DNA from: Cellulomonas cellasea
GTDB lineage: Bacteria > Actinomycetota > Actinomycetes > Actinomycetales > Cellulomonadaceae
Reading direction: 5' to 3'
Assembly (NCBI RefSeq): GCF_006538745.1
Contig: NZ_BJLR01000011.1
Span: 45,198-109,197, forward strand
DNA: 64,000 nucleotides
Shown here: positions 1-8,957 of the stretch, piece by piece
Position numbering within the stretch: the first letter of the stretch is position 1
Layout: each line of letters opens with the position of its first letter
Made by a program: the position numbers and the translations under genes
The notes under the pieces: model-generated
What the model saw: the letters and a program-made list of their open reading frames with translations, nothing else
Databases searched by the model: none
Told to the model about the DNA's origin: nothing

Positions 1-79
1 CATCCGCACGGGTGAGTTCCCGGGTGAGGTCGACCTGCCCACCTCCCACACCCGGATATGCCCGGGTTATCGTCGACCC

Positions 80-292
80 ATGATCGGTCCAGACCGCGAC
101 GAAGCGGGACGTGAGGCGCTCGACGCTCTCGCGGGATCGACCACGACGCCGGACCCGGAGATCCTCGCCGCGGTGCAGGAGGGCCTCATGGCCGTCCCGG
201 CAGGCTCCCCGAGCGCGTGGTTCGAGGTCCCGCGGCAGCGCACGCGCGTGCGTCCCGCGAACCTGTCCTCTCGCCGCAGCACCGAGAGCTGA
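80..292 (+). CDS. small hypothetical protein (70 aa)
   Basis: I do not recognise this 70-residue protein. It is hydrophilic, with no signal peptide, membrane segment or cysteines. There is no ribosome binding site, but a TANNNT-type -10 sequence (TATCGT, 68-73) ends six bases before the ATG, the layout of a leaderless actinobacterial transcript. That is the only positive evidence; the Arg/Ser-rich C-terminus could equally be chance coding in GC-rich DNA. Confidence 0.3.
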   Translation: MIGPDRDEAGREALDALAGSTTTPDPEILAAVQEGLMAVPAGSPSAWFEVPRQRTRVRPANLSSRRSTES

Positions 293-392
293 CGCGCCCG
301 CACACCGGGCGCGCACGGCCGTCGGCCGGCGGCCGCGTCGCCACGCTCCCCTCCTCGCCGCGGGCAGCGTCCGACGCGAGCGGTGCACCTGA

Positions 393-1664
<1,272 letters not shown>

Positions 1665-1680
1665 CCCGGCGGCCCGGGGG

Positions 1681-2616
1681 TCAGCCGCAGGCCAGCCCCG
1701 AGCGCAGCGCCGCGAGGTTGCTGCGCATGACCGCGGGGTAGTCCGGCTCGGCGTCGGACTCCCCGGGCGGCTGCGTCTCGAGCGGGTCCAGCACCGCCGT
1801 CCCGACGCCGAGCTCCTCGGCCAGGGCGGCCGCGAGCCCGGGGCCCGCGGAGCGCTCGAAGAACAGCGTCCGCACCCCCGACGTCGCGACGACCTCGCCC
1901 ACGTCGCGCAGGCGGGCCGGCGACGGCTCGACCTCGGGGTCGAGCCCGCTGATGCCGACCTGCACGAGCCCGTACCGGTCGGCGAGGTAGCCGAACGCCT
2001 CGTGCGACGTCACGAGGGTCGCGCCCGCGCACGCCGCGAGGCCGTCGGCGAGCTCGGTGTCGAGGGTCGCGAGCTCGCCCGCGAGCCGGTCCGCGGCGGC
2101 GGCGTAGTCGTCCGCGTGCTCGGGGTCGGCGCCGGCGAGGGCGTCCGCCACGTGCGAGCCCACCGCGGCGAGCAGCGTCGGGTCGAGCCAGAAGTGGGGG
2201 TCGCGGGCGCCGGAGCCGTCCCCGCCGGGCCCGACGCCCGCGCCCACGGCGGCGTCGACGACGTGCTCCTGGTCGCGGGTCGCGACCGCCTCGTCGGCGG
2301 CGGGCTGGAGGCCCGAGAGGTAGACGACGAGGTCCGCGTCGCGCAGCTCCCGGACCTTGTGGGGCGAGATCTCGAGGTCGTGCGGCTCGCCGCCGGGCGG
2401 CACGAGGCTCGCGACCGCGACGTGCTCGCCGCCGACCTGCTCCACGACGTACTGCAGCGGGTAGAAGGACGCGACGACGTCGAGGGTGCTGTCGTCGGTG
2501 GCGCGGGCCGGGCTGCAGGCGGCGGCCGCGAGCGCGACGAGCGCGGCGGAGACGACGGCGGCGGCGGTGCGCGTGCGGTGCGGGTGGCGCGCACGGGGGG
2601 TCGGGCGGGGGCTCAT
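1681..2616 (-). CDS. aztC: zinc ABC transporter substrate-binding lipoprotein (AztC/ZnuA-like)
   Basis: This is a cluster A-I metal-binding solute receptor of 311 residues. A twin-hydrophobic signal ends in a lipobox with Cys34 (LAAAAC), so it should be anchored on the outer face of the membrane. Candidate metal ligands are the His in EPHDLE, the His in DPHFWLDP and the His in SHEAFGYL, with an acidic residue near FFERS, the ZnuA/AztC pattern. ATG at 2616 is chosen because it gives the signal peptide and has a GAGGA ribosome binding site. It follows aztD on the same strand after 135 bp that contain a strong hairpin. No permease or ATPase gene accompanies it, so its transporter must be elsewhere. 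The symbol rests on the aztD neighbour. Confidence 0.85.
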   Translation of the reverse strand: MSPRPTPRARHPHRTRTAAAVVSAALVALAAAACSPARATDDSTLDVVASFYPLQYVVEQVGGEHVAVASLVPPGGEPHDLEISPHKVRELRDADLVVYLSGLQPAADEAVATRDQEHVVDAAVGAGVGPGGDGSGARDPHFWLDPTLLAAVGSHVADALAGADPEHADDYAAAADRLAGELATLDTELADGLAACAGATLVTSHEAFGYLADRYGLVQVGISGLDPEVEPSPARLRDVGEVVATSGVRTLFFERSAGPGLAAALAEELGVGTAVLDPLETQPPGESDAEPDYPAVMRSNLAALRSGLACG

Positions 2617-2679
2617 GAGGTCCTCGGTGTGTCGGTGCGGCGGGCTCGGGATGGCGGGCGGTGGCACGGCGGCGCACGA

Positions 2680-2719
2680 ACGGCGCCGGACGCCCCCGGT
2701 CGGGAGCGTCCGGCGCCGT
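2680..2719 (-). terminator. perfect 14-bp hairpin between aztD and aztC
   Basis: A 14-bp perfect inverted repeat (2680-2693 with 2706-2719) with a 12-base loop lies between the aztD stop and the aztC start. No T-tract follows. It may be a partial terminator or an mRNA-stabilising structure that sets the ratio of chaperone to receptor. Confidence 0.5.
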
Positions 2720-2751
2720 CGCCCTCGGCAGCGCGCGGGTGACGCGTCGCC

Positions 2752-4086
2752 TCAGTCCTGGTGCTCCTCGTCGGCGTGCTCGTCGTGCACGTCGCCCTCG
2801 CCCTCGGCGTGGTCGTCGTGCTCGTGCGAGGGCGCCTCGCCCGAGACGCCGTTGAGCTCGTTCGGCGTCACGGTGAGCTCGGCGCTCTTCCAGACCTCGC
2901 CCTTCGCGTAGTCGACGGCGTGCAGCGTGTCGGTCGACGGGTCGGTCACGTAGGCGAGGCCGTCGAGCACGAGGAGCGTCGGGCGCGGCTCCTGCCACTC
3001 CTCGGGCTCCTCCCACGCGCCGATCACGGGGATCGAGCGCACGAGCGCCTTCGTCTCGGGGTCGAGCACGTGCAGCGACCCGTCGGTGCCGAGCACGAGC
3101 GCCTCGCCGTCGTCACCGCGCCCGAGCGAGCGGAACGTGTAGCTCGACGGCAGGTCGACGAGCGTCAGCCCGCCGGTGCGGGTGTCGATGAGCGAGACGC
3201 GCGTGGGGCGCTCGAGCTCGGCGTCGGGGTCGGACTTGTAGTCGCCGAGGACGATGGGTGACTCGTCGCTGCCGGCCTGGTTGCCGATGCGGCCGTACGC
3301 GTCGGGGCTCGCGACCTTGGTGATCGTGCCGTTCGCGTAGACGAGCGCGCCGGTCTCGCAGCCGATGACCACCGCGTCGTCGGCCGCGACGGCCTCGCCG
3401 TGCACGCCGGGGCAGTCGGCGTTCGCGGTGAGCTCCTTGCCGTCCGCGTCGAGCACGCGGATGCCGGTGCGTGCCTCCTCGGTGCCCTCCGAGACGACCA
3501 TCCGGCCGTCCGCGAGCTCGACCGCGACGCCGTGGTGCACGCTCGGGGTCGTGAGCTCGCGGGTCGCGAGGTCCTCGTCGGCGACGTGCGCGGAGTCGAA
3601 CGACACGATCTCGCCGGTGCCGTCGTCGAACAGCACGGTCCGGCCGTCGTGCACGACGACGTGGCCGGGCTTCTCGGCCGCGAACGTCACGTCGGTGAGC
3701 TCGGGGTCGGCCGTGTAGTAGTGCGCGTGGTCGCCGTGCGGCTCGCCCCACGTGCCGGCGTCGAGCAGTCGGAAGCCGCCCGCGGTCGACACGAACAGAT
3801 GGCGGCCGTCGCCCGCGGGGTTGAGGCGGTTGAAGCCGTCGAGCTCGACGTCCGCGAGCGTCTCGAGCGTCGTGGCGTCGAGCACCTGGATCCCGCCGTC
3901 GTACGTGAGCGCGAGGCGCGGCGTGACGGTCGCGGCCTCGGCGGCGGTCGTCGTGTCGCTCGGGGAGGCGCTCGGCGCGCTGCCCGCGTCGGTCTCGGAG
4001 GCGCACCCGGCGAGCAGGGCGAGCGGGACGGTCAGCGCGAGGGCGGTGTACCTCGCGGACGGGCGGACTCGGGTCTGAGCAGGCAT
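2752..4086 (-). CDS. aztD: zinc metallochaperone AztD family lipoprotein
   Basis: AztD proteins are extracytoplasmic beta-propeller zinc chaperones that hand zinc to the AztC receptor. This copy is 444 residues with a lipobox at Cys28 (LLAGC), a Ser/Thr-rich linker, then repeated beta-propeller blades (for example LALTYDGGIQVLDATTLET and VLGTDGSLHVLDPETK). The chain ends in a His/Asp/Glu-rich tail (about the last 25 residues, starting SHEHDDHAEG), and a His cluster HGDHAHYY lies near residue 120; both are plausible zinc sites. ATG 4086 has GGAAAG seven bases upstream. A Zur-like box lies about 52-66 bp upstream, so it is probably induced by zinc shortage. It is the first gene of an apparent aztD-aztC unit. 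Confidence 0.82.
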   Translation of the reverse strand: MPAQTRVRPSARYTALALTVPLALLAGCASETDAGSAPSASPSDTTTAAEAATVTPRLALTYDGGIQVLDATTLETLADVELDGFNRLNPAGDGRHLFVSTAGGFRLLDAGTWGEPHGDHAHYYTADPELTDVTFAAEKPGHVVVHDGRTVLFDDGTGEIVSFDSAHVADEDLATRELTTPSVHHGVAVELADGRMVVSEGTEEARTGIRVLDADGKELTANADCPGVHGEAVAADDAVVIGCETGALVYANGTITKVASPDAYGRIGNQAGSDESPIVLGDYKSDPDAELERPTRVSLIDTRTGGLTLVDLPSSYTFRSLGRGDDGEALVLGTDGSLHVLDPETKALVRSIPVIGAWEEPEEWQEPRPTLLVLDGLAYVTDPSTDTLHAVDYAKGEVWKSAELTVTPNELNGVSGEAPSHEHDDHAEGEGDVHDEHADEEHQD

Positions 4087-4123
4087 GAGGGACTTTCCGT
4101 GACGCGGGTGGTGAACGCTGACC

Positions 4124-4152
4124 ACGCTAGCAGGTCTTGCGACTGATTCTCG
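4124..4152 (-). promoter_or_regulatory. Zur-like box and promoter of aztD
   Basis: TGCGACTGATTCTCG at 4138-4152 matches the actinobacterial Zur consensus TGAAAATGATTTTCA at 10 of 15 positions, including the central TGATT. On the minus strand a -10 (TAGCGT, 4124-4129) stands 17 bases from a -35-like CGAGAA (4147-4152), so the box fills the spacer and -35. The same geometry recurs at 5279-5293. The consensus is established knowledge; the function here is inferred. Confidence 0.55.
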
Positions 4153-5256
4153 TTATGCCCAGCTCCGCTCCCCGAGCCACGGCGCCAGCACGTCCTCGCG
4201 CCCGAGCCACGCCGCGAGCCCGGCGTCGGTCTCCGCGCCGGTCATGAGCACGTCTTCGAACGCCTCGAGGAGCCCCGCCCGCTGGTCCCCGACGCCCGTG
4301 ACGACGAGCCGCGTGTCGGCGTCCACGTCACCCCACGTACCGGCCTCCCCGACACTGAGCTGGCCGCCGGCGCCGTCCCACGCGCACACCGAGTCCGGCC
4401 GGCTGGGCACCCAGAAGCGCCCGCGCGAGCGCACGCGGTCGGGGGCGAGCCGGCGCACGTGCTCGACGAGCCGCTCGGGGTGCAGCGGCCGCTCGGAGCG
4501 CAGGTCCAGCGTCCACACCCCGTGCGCGGTCGACGCCTGCCGTGCGGGCGCGACGTGCAGGGGGTCGAGGCGGCGGTCGCCGCGGTGCACGTCGTGCTCG
4601 GCGCGCAGCAGCGCACCGAGGTCCGCGCCGTAGAGCCCGTCGACGCGCCGGCCGTCGCGCGCCCGCAGGTGGTCGAGGAGGTCGGACGCGACCGGGCGGT
4701 CCTCGCGCGAGCCCGAGACGAGCACGGTGTCGGCGTGGGCCACCTGGGCCGCGAGCGCCTCCCCGACCGAGCGGCGGTCGTCGACGGTCAGCGCGAGCCC
4801 GCGCTCGTCGAGCAGGTCGTCACCGAGCACGTCGTCCTCGAACGCCTCGACCTCGACCGCGGTGACGACGTGCGCGAGCCGCAGCCGGCGCAGCGCGCCC
4901 CGGCCGCGGGTCTCCCAGCCGAGCGCCCGCACGACCGGGAGCGACTCGGCCGAGACCGGGAGCGCGAGCACGATCGAGTCCCAGCGCCGGTCCCGGGCGA
5001 CGCGGGCGAGGGTCGGGACGGCGTCCTCGCGCACCGCGCAGCTCAGGCACGCGTGCTCGAGCGGGATCCGCTCGTCCTCGACGACCCCGCCGGCGTCGAG
5101 CACGAGCCGGCGGATCGAGCCGCCGTCCTCGTCGTCGTGGATGTCGTGGCGGACGACGACGACCCGGGGGTCGTCCATGACGAGGCCGAGGACGGTGGCG
5201 TCGCGGACGACCGGGTCGACGGTCGCGAGGGTCAGCAGCGGGGTGCGTCGGTTCAT
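4153..5256 (-). CDS. CobW-like (COG0523-related) protein lacking the P-loop
   Basis: The 367-residue protein has the overall plan of CobW/COG0523 metallochaperone GTPases: an N-terminal core, a cysteine motif at about 70-73 (ACLSC, where canonical members have GCxCC), and a C-terminal CobW_C-like region with [17 protein letters not shown] and [12 protein letters not shown]. The N-terminus ([15 protein letters not shown]) occupies the place of the Walker A GxxGxGKT/S but has none of its residues, so GTP binding is doubtful. The ATG at 5256 is preceded by a -10-like TAAGGT eight bases away, so the mRNA may be leaderless. It diverges from the zinc-free ribosomal protein operon across a shared Zur-like box. 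Position and family recall Mrf of mycobacteria, the ribosome-hibernation partner encoded beside alternative ribosomal proteins; equivalence is inference. Confidence 0.75.
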   Translation of the reverse strand: MNRRTPLLTLATVDPVVRDATVLGLVMDDPRVVVVRHDIHDDEDGGSIRRLVLDAGGVVEDERIPLEHACLSCAVREDAVPTLARVARDRRWDSIVLALPVSAESLPVVRALGWETRGRGALRRLRLAHVVTAVEVEAFEDDVLGDDLLDERGLALTVDDRRSVGEALAAQVAHADTVLVSGSREDRPVASDLLDHLRARDGRRVDGLYGADLGALLRAEHDVHRGDRRLDPLHVAPARQASTAHGVWTLDLRSERPLHPERLVEHVRRLAPDRVRSRGRFWVPSRPDSVCAWDGAGGQLSVGEAGTWGDVDADTRLVVTGVGDQRAGLLEAFEDVLMTGAETDAGLAAWLGREDVLAPWLGERSWA

Positions 5257-5264
5257 GGGCGACG

Positions 5265-5304
5265 ACCTTACCGCTTGACGCGAATGATTCTCAGTACCTA
5301 CGTT
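5265..5304. promoter_or_regulatory. bidirectional promoter with Zur-like box
   Basis: Between the divergent starts at 5256 and 5312 lies CGCGAATGATTCTCA (5279-5293), an 11 of 15 match to the Zur consensus. On the plus strand TTGACG (5275-5280) and TACGTT (5299-5304) are 18 bp apart, and ATG follows seven bases later, so the operon mRNA should be leaderless. On the minus strand TAAGGT (5265-5270) and TGAGAA (5288-5293) are 17 bp apart. The box therefore sits in the plus-strand spacer and over the minus-strand -35, as expected for a repressor of both. Confidence 0.6.
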
Positions 5305-5311
5305 GGCGCCC

Positions 5312-5548
5312 ATGTCAGCCCGCTGCCAGGTCCTCGGCACGACGCCGGGGTTCGGCCACTCCGTCTCCCACTCGCACGTGCGCACCAAGCGCCGCTTCAA
5401 CCCGAACATCCAGCGCAAGCACTACTGGGTCCCGTCGCTCGGGCGCCGCGTCACCCTGAACGTCTCGGCACGCGGGATCAAGACGATCGACAAGCTCGGG
5501 ATCGACGTCGTCGTCGCCCGGATCCTCGCCCGCGGGGAGAAGGTCTGA
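5312..5548 (+). CDS. rpmB: ribosomal protein bL28, zinc-independent paralogue
   Basis: This is large-subunit protein bL28 (78 residues). The core [16 protein letters not shown] is typical. Zinc-binding L28 carries two CxxC pairs; here only one cysteine remains (MSARCQVLG) and the second pair is replaced by NVSARGIKT, so it is a C-minus form made when zinc is scarce to replace the zinc-loaded copy. ATG 5312 agrees with the family N-terminus and lies seven bases after a -10 box, with no ribosome binding site. It opens the operon and overlaps rpmG by ATGA. Confidence 0.93.
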   Translation: MSARCQVLGTTPGFGHSVSHSHVRTKRRFNPNIQRKHYWVPSLGRRVTLNVSARGIKTIDKLGIDVVVARILARGEKV

Positions 5549-5718
5549 TGGCCGGCAGGCGGACCGACGTCCGGCCCGTCATCAAGCTGCGCTCGACCGC
5601 GGGCACCGGGTTCACCTACGTGACCCGCAAGAACCGCCGGAACACCCCGGACCGGCTCGTGCTGACGAAGTTCGACCCCGTCGTCCGCCGCCACGTCGAC
5701 TTCCGCGAGGAGCGCTGA
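5548..5718 (+). CDS. rpmG: ribosomal protein bL33, zinc-independent paralogue
   Basis: The 56-residue product has the bL33 signature [20 protein letters not shown], with no cysteines, so it is the zinc-free type. It replaces zinc-binding L33 in the large subunit under zinc limitation. Its ATG overlaps the rpmB stop and its stop is one base from the rpsN start, so translation is probably coupled. It is shorter than many annotation cut-offs and easily missed. Confidence 0.92.
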   Translation: MAGRRTDVRPVIKLRSTAGTGFTYVTRKNRRNTPDRLVLTKFDPVVRRHVDFREER

Positions 5719-5719
5719 G

Positions 5720-6025
5720 ATGGCCAAGAAGAGCAAGATCGCGAAGGACCAGCAGCGCCGCGTCGTCGTCGAGCGGTACGCCGAGCGCCGCGCGACGCTC
5801 AAGGCCGCCGCCACGAACCCGCACCTCCCCGCGGCCGAGCGCGAGGCGGCCCAGGCCGCGCTCCAGGCGCTGCCCCGGGACGCGAGCCCGGTCCGGCTGC
5901 GCAACCGCGACGTCGCCGACGGCCGCCCGCGCGGGCACCTGCGCACGTTCGGCCTCTCGCGCGTCCGGTTCCGCGAGATGGCCCACCGCGGCGAGCTCCC
6001 CGGCATCACCAAGTCGAGCTGGTAG
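5720..6025 (+). CDS. rpsN: ribosomal protein uS14, zinc-independent paralogue
   Basis: This is the long (101-residue) C-minus uS14. It has [14 protein letters not shown] at the start and the C-terminal [20 protein letters not shown] block that contacts 16S rRNA near the decoding head. The short zinc-binding form is about 61 residues and has CxxC motifs; none occur here. It follows rpmG after one base and is the only small-subunit protein of the set. The S18 paralogue that accompanies these genes in some actinomycetes is absent. Confidence 0.94.
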   Translation: MAKKSKIAKDQQRRVVVERYAERRATLKAAATNPHLPAAEREAAQAALQALPRDASPVRLRNRDVADGRPRGHLRTFGLSRVRFREMAHRGELPGITKSSW

Positions 6026-6051
6026 CCCAGCCGCACCGACAGGAGAAGCAG

Positions 6052-6378
6052 ATGAAGCAGGGCATCCACCCCGAGTACGGCCCGGTCGTGTTCCGCGACG
6101 CCTCCGCGGACTTCGCGTTCCTCACGCGGTCGACCGCGACCTCGTCGAAGACGATCGAGTGGACCGACGGGAAGACCTACCCGGTCATCGACGTCGAGAC
6201 GTCGAGCGCGAGCCACCCGTTCTACACGGGCACCGCGCGCGTGCTCGACACCGCGGGGCGGGTCGAGAAGTTCCGTCGCCGCTACGGCACCCGGGGCGGC
6301 GCGGGGACGGCGGGCACCGCGGCCGGCACCGACACGACGGCCCCGGGTGCGGCACCGACCGCCGAGGACCGCGCATGA
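6052..6378 (+). CDS. rpmE2: ribosomal protein bL31 type B
   Basis: The product begins [16 protein letters not shown], the signature of type B bL31, which lacks the cysteines of type A. The conserved core (about residues 1-80) includes TWSSKT-like and [19 protein letters not shown] segments. At 108 residues it carries a 25-residue Ala/Gly/Thr-rich C-terminal tail beyond the usual end. A good ribosome binding site (AGGAGAAG) precedes the ATG, after a 26-bp gap from rpsN. The stop overlaps rpmJ. Type B L31 is the replacement made when zinc is low. Confidence 0.93.
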   Translation: MKQGIHPEYGPVVFRDASADFAFLTRSTATSSKTIEWTDGKTYPVIDVETSSASHPFYTGTARVLDTAGRVEKFRRRYGTRGGAGTAGTAAGTDTTAPGAAPTAEDRA

Positions 6379-6497
6379 AGGTCCGCGCGTCGCTCGCGTC
6401 GCTCAAGAAGAAGGACGGCTCGATCGTCGTCCGCCGGCGCGGCAAGACGTACGTGATCAACAAGCGCAACCCGCGCTGGAAGGCGAGGCAGGGCTGA
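6375..6497 (+). CDS. rpmJ2: ribosomal protein bL36 type B
   Basis: The 40-residue product [24 protein letters not shown] sequence is bL36. The CxxC-C-H zinc knuckle of ordinary L36 is gone and no cysteine is present. The C-terminus [12 protein letters not shown] is typical of the type B form. The start overlaps the rpmE2 stop (ATGA), and its own stop overlaps the rpmF start in the same way. Confidence 0.92.
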   Translation: MKVRASLASLKKKDGSIVVRRRGKTYVINKRNPRWKARQG

Positions 6498-6676
6498 TGG
6501 CGGTCCCCAAGCGCAAGACGTCCCGCAGCCGGACCCGGTCGCGCCGCGCGCAGTGGAAGGCGACGACGGTCGACCTCGTGACGGTCCGCACGCCCGCCGG
6601 GACGGTCGAGGTCCCGCGCCGGCTCGTGCGCGCGGTCGAGCGCGGGCTGATCGACGCCGAGTTGCTGCGCCGCTGA
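6497..6676 (+). CDS. rpmF: ribosomal protein bL32, zinc-independent paralogue
   Basis: The 59-residue product starts [20 protein letters not shown], the universal bL32 N-terminus. The two CxxC zinc pairs expected in the C-terminal half are absent, so this is again the zinc-free copy. It is the last gene of the six-gene alternative ribosomal protein operon and is followed by a 12-bp hairpin. Confidence 0.92.
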   Translation: MAVPKRKTSRSRTRSRRAQWKATTVDLVTVRTPAGTVEVPRRLVRAVERGLIDAELLRR

Positions 6677-6696
6677 CCGCGCGAGGGTCCACCTGC

Positions 6697-6733
6697 CCGC
6701 CCGCACGCACCCGGCCCGGGCGCGTGCGGGCGG
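6697..6733. terminator. 12-bp hairpin after the ribosomal protein operon
   Basis: A perfect 12-bp inverted repeat (6697-6708 and 6722-6733) with a 13-base loop separates the operon from the converging beta-helix gene. There is no T-run, so it could serve as a terminator from either side. Confidence 0.55.
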
Positions 6734-6790
6734 ACGTGCGTCCGGCCGGGCGCGAGCACGCGAGCCCGCGCCCGACCGGCACGTCGACCG

Positions 6791-7918
6791 TCAGCTGCGC
6801 GGCTTGCCCGCGCAGACGACCCCGACGCACTGGGGGTAGCTCCCGTTGGCCCACGCGCGGTTGCCTCCCAGATCGGTCACGCCCGGCGCGTGGATGCCCC
6901 ACCCCGTGTTGTGGTGCGCGACGTTGTCGCGGAGCTCCGTGCCCGCACCGGTGGTGACCACGGCGTCGCCGTTCCGCACGAAGGTGTTGCCGTCGACGAG
7001 CACGTAGAAGTCCCAGCCGCCGACGGGGCCCTCCGAGGTGAACGCGACCCGGTTCTCCTCGAACACGTTCCCGACGACCTGCCCCCAGCCGTCACCCAGG
7101 TCGATCGCGACGCCGTTCCCGACGATCGTGTTCTCGACGACGCTCACGTAGGAGGACGAGCGCCCCACGACGGTCTCGCTGCCGCGGATCTCGTTGCGGC
7201 TGAGCTCGAGGCCGCCCATGAAGTGACCCCCCACGTCGACGACGCGGTTGTCCACGAGCACGCTGTCCGTGATCGTCAGCCCGCCCTCCGTGAGGTCGTC
7301 GGCCACGACGTCGTTGCCCTCGAGCACCGAGTTGGCGATGGACACGCCGGTGCTGTCGAGGCTCACGACCGTCGCGTTCCGCACGAACGTGGAGCTCTCG
7401 ACCACCGCGCCGCCGCCCCAGAGCCCGCCGAACACGAGCCCGTTGTCCTCGAACCGCGACCCGGACCACCAGAAGGTCGCGCGGTTGCCGCCGAGCAGCG
7501 AGTCGATGCTCAGGTCGCTCGCCGTGTCGTTGCCCACGAGCTCGAGGCCGGCGAAGGAGAAGTCCCCGACCGCACCCCCGTCGCCCGCGTCGGGCGGCAC
7601 CACGGCGTCGACGGCTGTCGACCAGCCGACCAGCCGGCCGTTCAGGACGCTCTGCGTGCCGCCGAGCGTCACGCTGATGCCTGCGCCCGAGCCCTCCCCG
7701 TCGAGCGTGTGCCCGCGCAGGTCGAGCGTGACGTCGCCGACGAGCGTGAGGCCGACGCCGGCGCACGCGGTGTCCGCGTCGAGGTAGGCGTCGGTCGTGA
7801 CGACGTCACCGCAGGTCACGGCGACGGGTGCGGCCGACGCGGGCGCGGCGACAGCGACGGACGAGGCGACCGCGGCGGCGGCCGCGCAGAGCGTGGCGAC
7901 GAGTGGACGAGATCTCAT
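6791..7918 (-). CDS. secreted right-handed parallel beta-helix protein, paralogue 1
   Basis: The 375-residue protein has a signal peptide ending near residue 30 (PASAA). The body is made of irregular repeats of about 20-25 residues of the type xVxNTFxxNxxAVxxG, the rung pattern of right-handed parallel beta-helices (NosD/pectate-lyase-like). An N-terminal block has CGDVVTTD and GVGLTLVGDVTLDLRGHTL, and the C-terminus has GWGIHAPGVTDLGGNRAW followed by PQCVGVVC; the terminal cysteines may form disulphides capping the helix. The same caps recur in the genes at 61901 and 62974. No catalytic site can be named; carbohydrate or surface binding is possible. ATG 7918 is chosen for the signal peptide and an AGGGGG site. 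Confidence 0.8.
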   Translation of the reverse strand: MRSRPLVATLCAAAAAVASSVAVAAPASAAPVAVTCGDVVTTDAYLDADTACAGVGLTLVGDVTLDLRGHTLDGEGSGAGISVTLGGTQSVLNGRLVGWSTAVDAVVPPDAGDGGAVGDFSFAGLELVGNDTASDLSIDSLLGGNRATFWWSGSRFEDNGLVFGGLWGGGAVVESSTFVRNATVVSLDSTGVSIANSVLEGNDVVADDLTEGGLTITDSVLVDNRVVDVGGHFMGGLELSRNEIRGSETVVGRSSSYVSVVENTIVGNGVAIDLGDGWGQVVGNVFEENRVAFTSEGPVGGWDFYVLVDGNTFVRNGDAVVTTGAGTELRDNVAHHNTGWGIHAPGVTDLGGNRAWANGSYPQCVGVVCAGKPRS

Positions 7919-8023
7919 GGACGACAACCCCCTGGAGACTGCGGAACGGCCCCCGCGGGTGCGCGGGCGGCCGGCACGTCCAGTGCAGCGGCCGGTCGAA
8001 ATGCCCGACAAGTCCGTCCTGGG

Positions 8024-8752
8024 GTGAAGTGGCTTCCCGAAGGTGCTGCCGACGCACGCGCCCCACGCGGGCTCACGCCGTCCGGCGCCGGAACAGCCGC
8101 GGGCGCGCCCGCCGACGCCGAGGGGCTCGGTGCGGTGTCCATGGCCCGGCTCGCCGAGTCGCTGGGCTTCACCACGATGTCGCTCTACCGCTACGTCTCG
8201 TCGAAGGACGAGGTGCTCGCCCTCATGGCCGACGCCGCCGTCGGGCCGCCCCCGGAGCGCGAGCCCGGTGCACCGGCGGGCTGGCGGCCCCGTCTCGAGC
8301 AGCTCGTGCGCGCGCAGGGCCCGGTCCTGCGGGCGCACCCCTGGCTCGCGCAGAGCGAGGCGGCGCTGCACGCGACCGGCCCGCACCGCCTCGCGTGGAT
8401 GGAGGCGATGGTCGGCGCGCTCGACGGGACGGGCCTGCACGCGGCGGAGAAGCTCGGCGTCGCCGCCCTGCTCGCGTCGCACGCGCTCAGCGAGGCCCGC
8501 CTCGCGGGCGAGTTCACGGCCTACGAGCGCGCCGCCGCCGAGCCGCAGGACGACGACACCCCGCGCGTCGCCGACTACGGCGCGATCATCGCGGCCCTCG
8601 TGCGGCCCGACGAGCACCCGGCGCTCGCCGCGGCCGTCGACGAGGGCGCGTTCGCGTTCGACGGCCCGCCCGACGACCCCGACCTCGACTTCGGGGCCCG
8701 CCTCATCCTCGACGGGGTGGCGGCGCTCGTCCGGGCGCGGTCGGACGGCTAG
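8024..8752 (+). CDS. TetR-family regulator with atypical first helix
   Basis: The C-terminal three quarters match TetR regulators with a TetR_C ligand domain: the recognition helix region MARLAESLGFTTMSLYRYVS and KDEVLALMADAAVG, then a helical domain ending DFGARLILDGVAALV. Residues before it (RGLT followed by twelve residues PSGAGTAAGAPA, then DAEGLGAVS) keep the normal spacing but have a Gly/Ala/Pro composition where helix 1 should read like RERIVAAALALA. The GTG start at 8024 is the only in-frame start that leaves room for the DNA-binding domain; GTG 8135 or ATG 8141 would cut into it. It diverges from the beta-helix gene. It may be functional or decaying. Confidence 0.6.
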   Translation: MKWLPEGAADARAPRGLTPSGAGTAAGAPADAEGLGAVSMARLAESLGFTTMSLYRYVSSKDEVLALMADAAVGPPPEREPGAPAGWRPRLEQLVRAQGPVLRAHPWLAQSEAALHATGPHRLAWMEAMVGALDGTGLHAAEKLGVAALLASHALSEARLAGEFTAYERAAAEPQDDDTPRVADYGAIIAALVRPDEHPALAAAVDEGAFAFDGPPDDPDLDFGARLILDGVAALVRARSDG

Positions 8753-8957
8753 GCCGCGCTGCCGGACGACGCCGGCGCACGGGGGGCCGCTCCGCGACGC
8801 AGCCGGGAGGCTCGACCGCGCTGCCCACGCCGGCGCGCGACCCCGCGGCGCGGCAGGGTCCCGGGGTCACGCACCCACCGCCCTGCCCCGTCGGGCTGCC
8901 GGCCCGCACCCCTCGCCGGTCCGTCCCGGCGTGGGCGGGACGCGGCAGGATCGCCGC

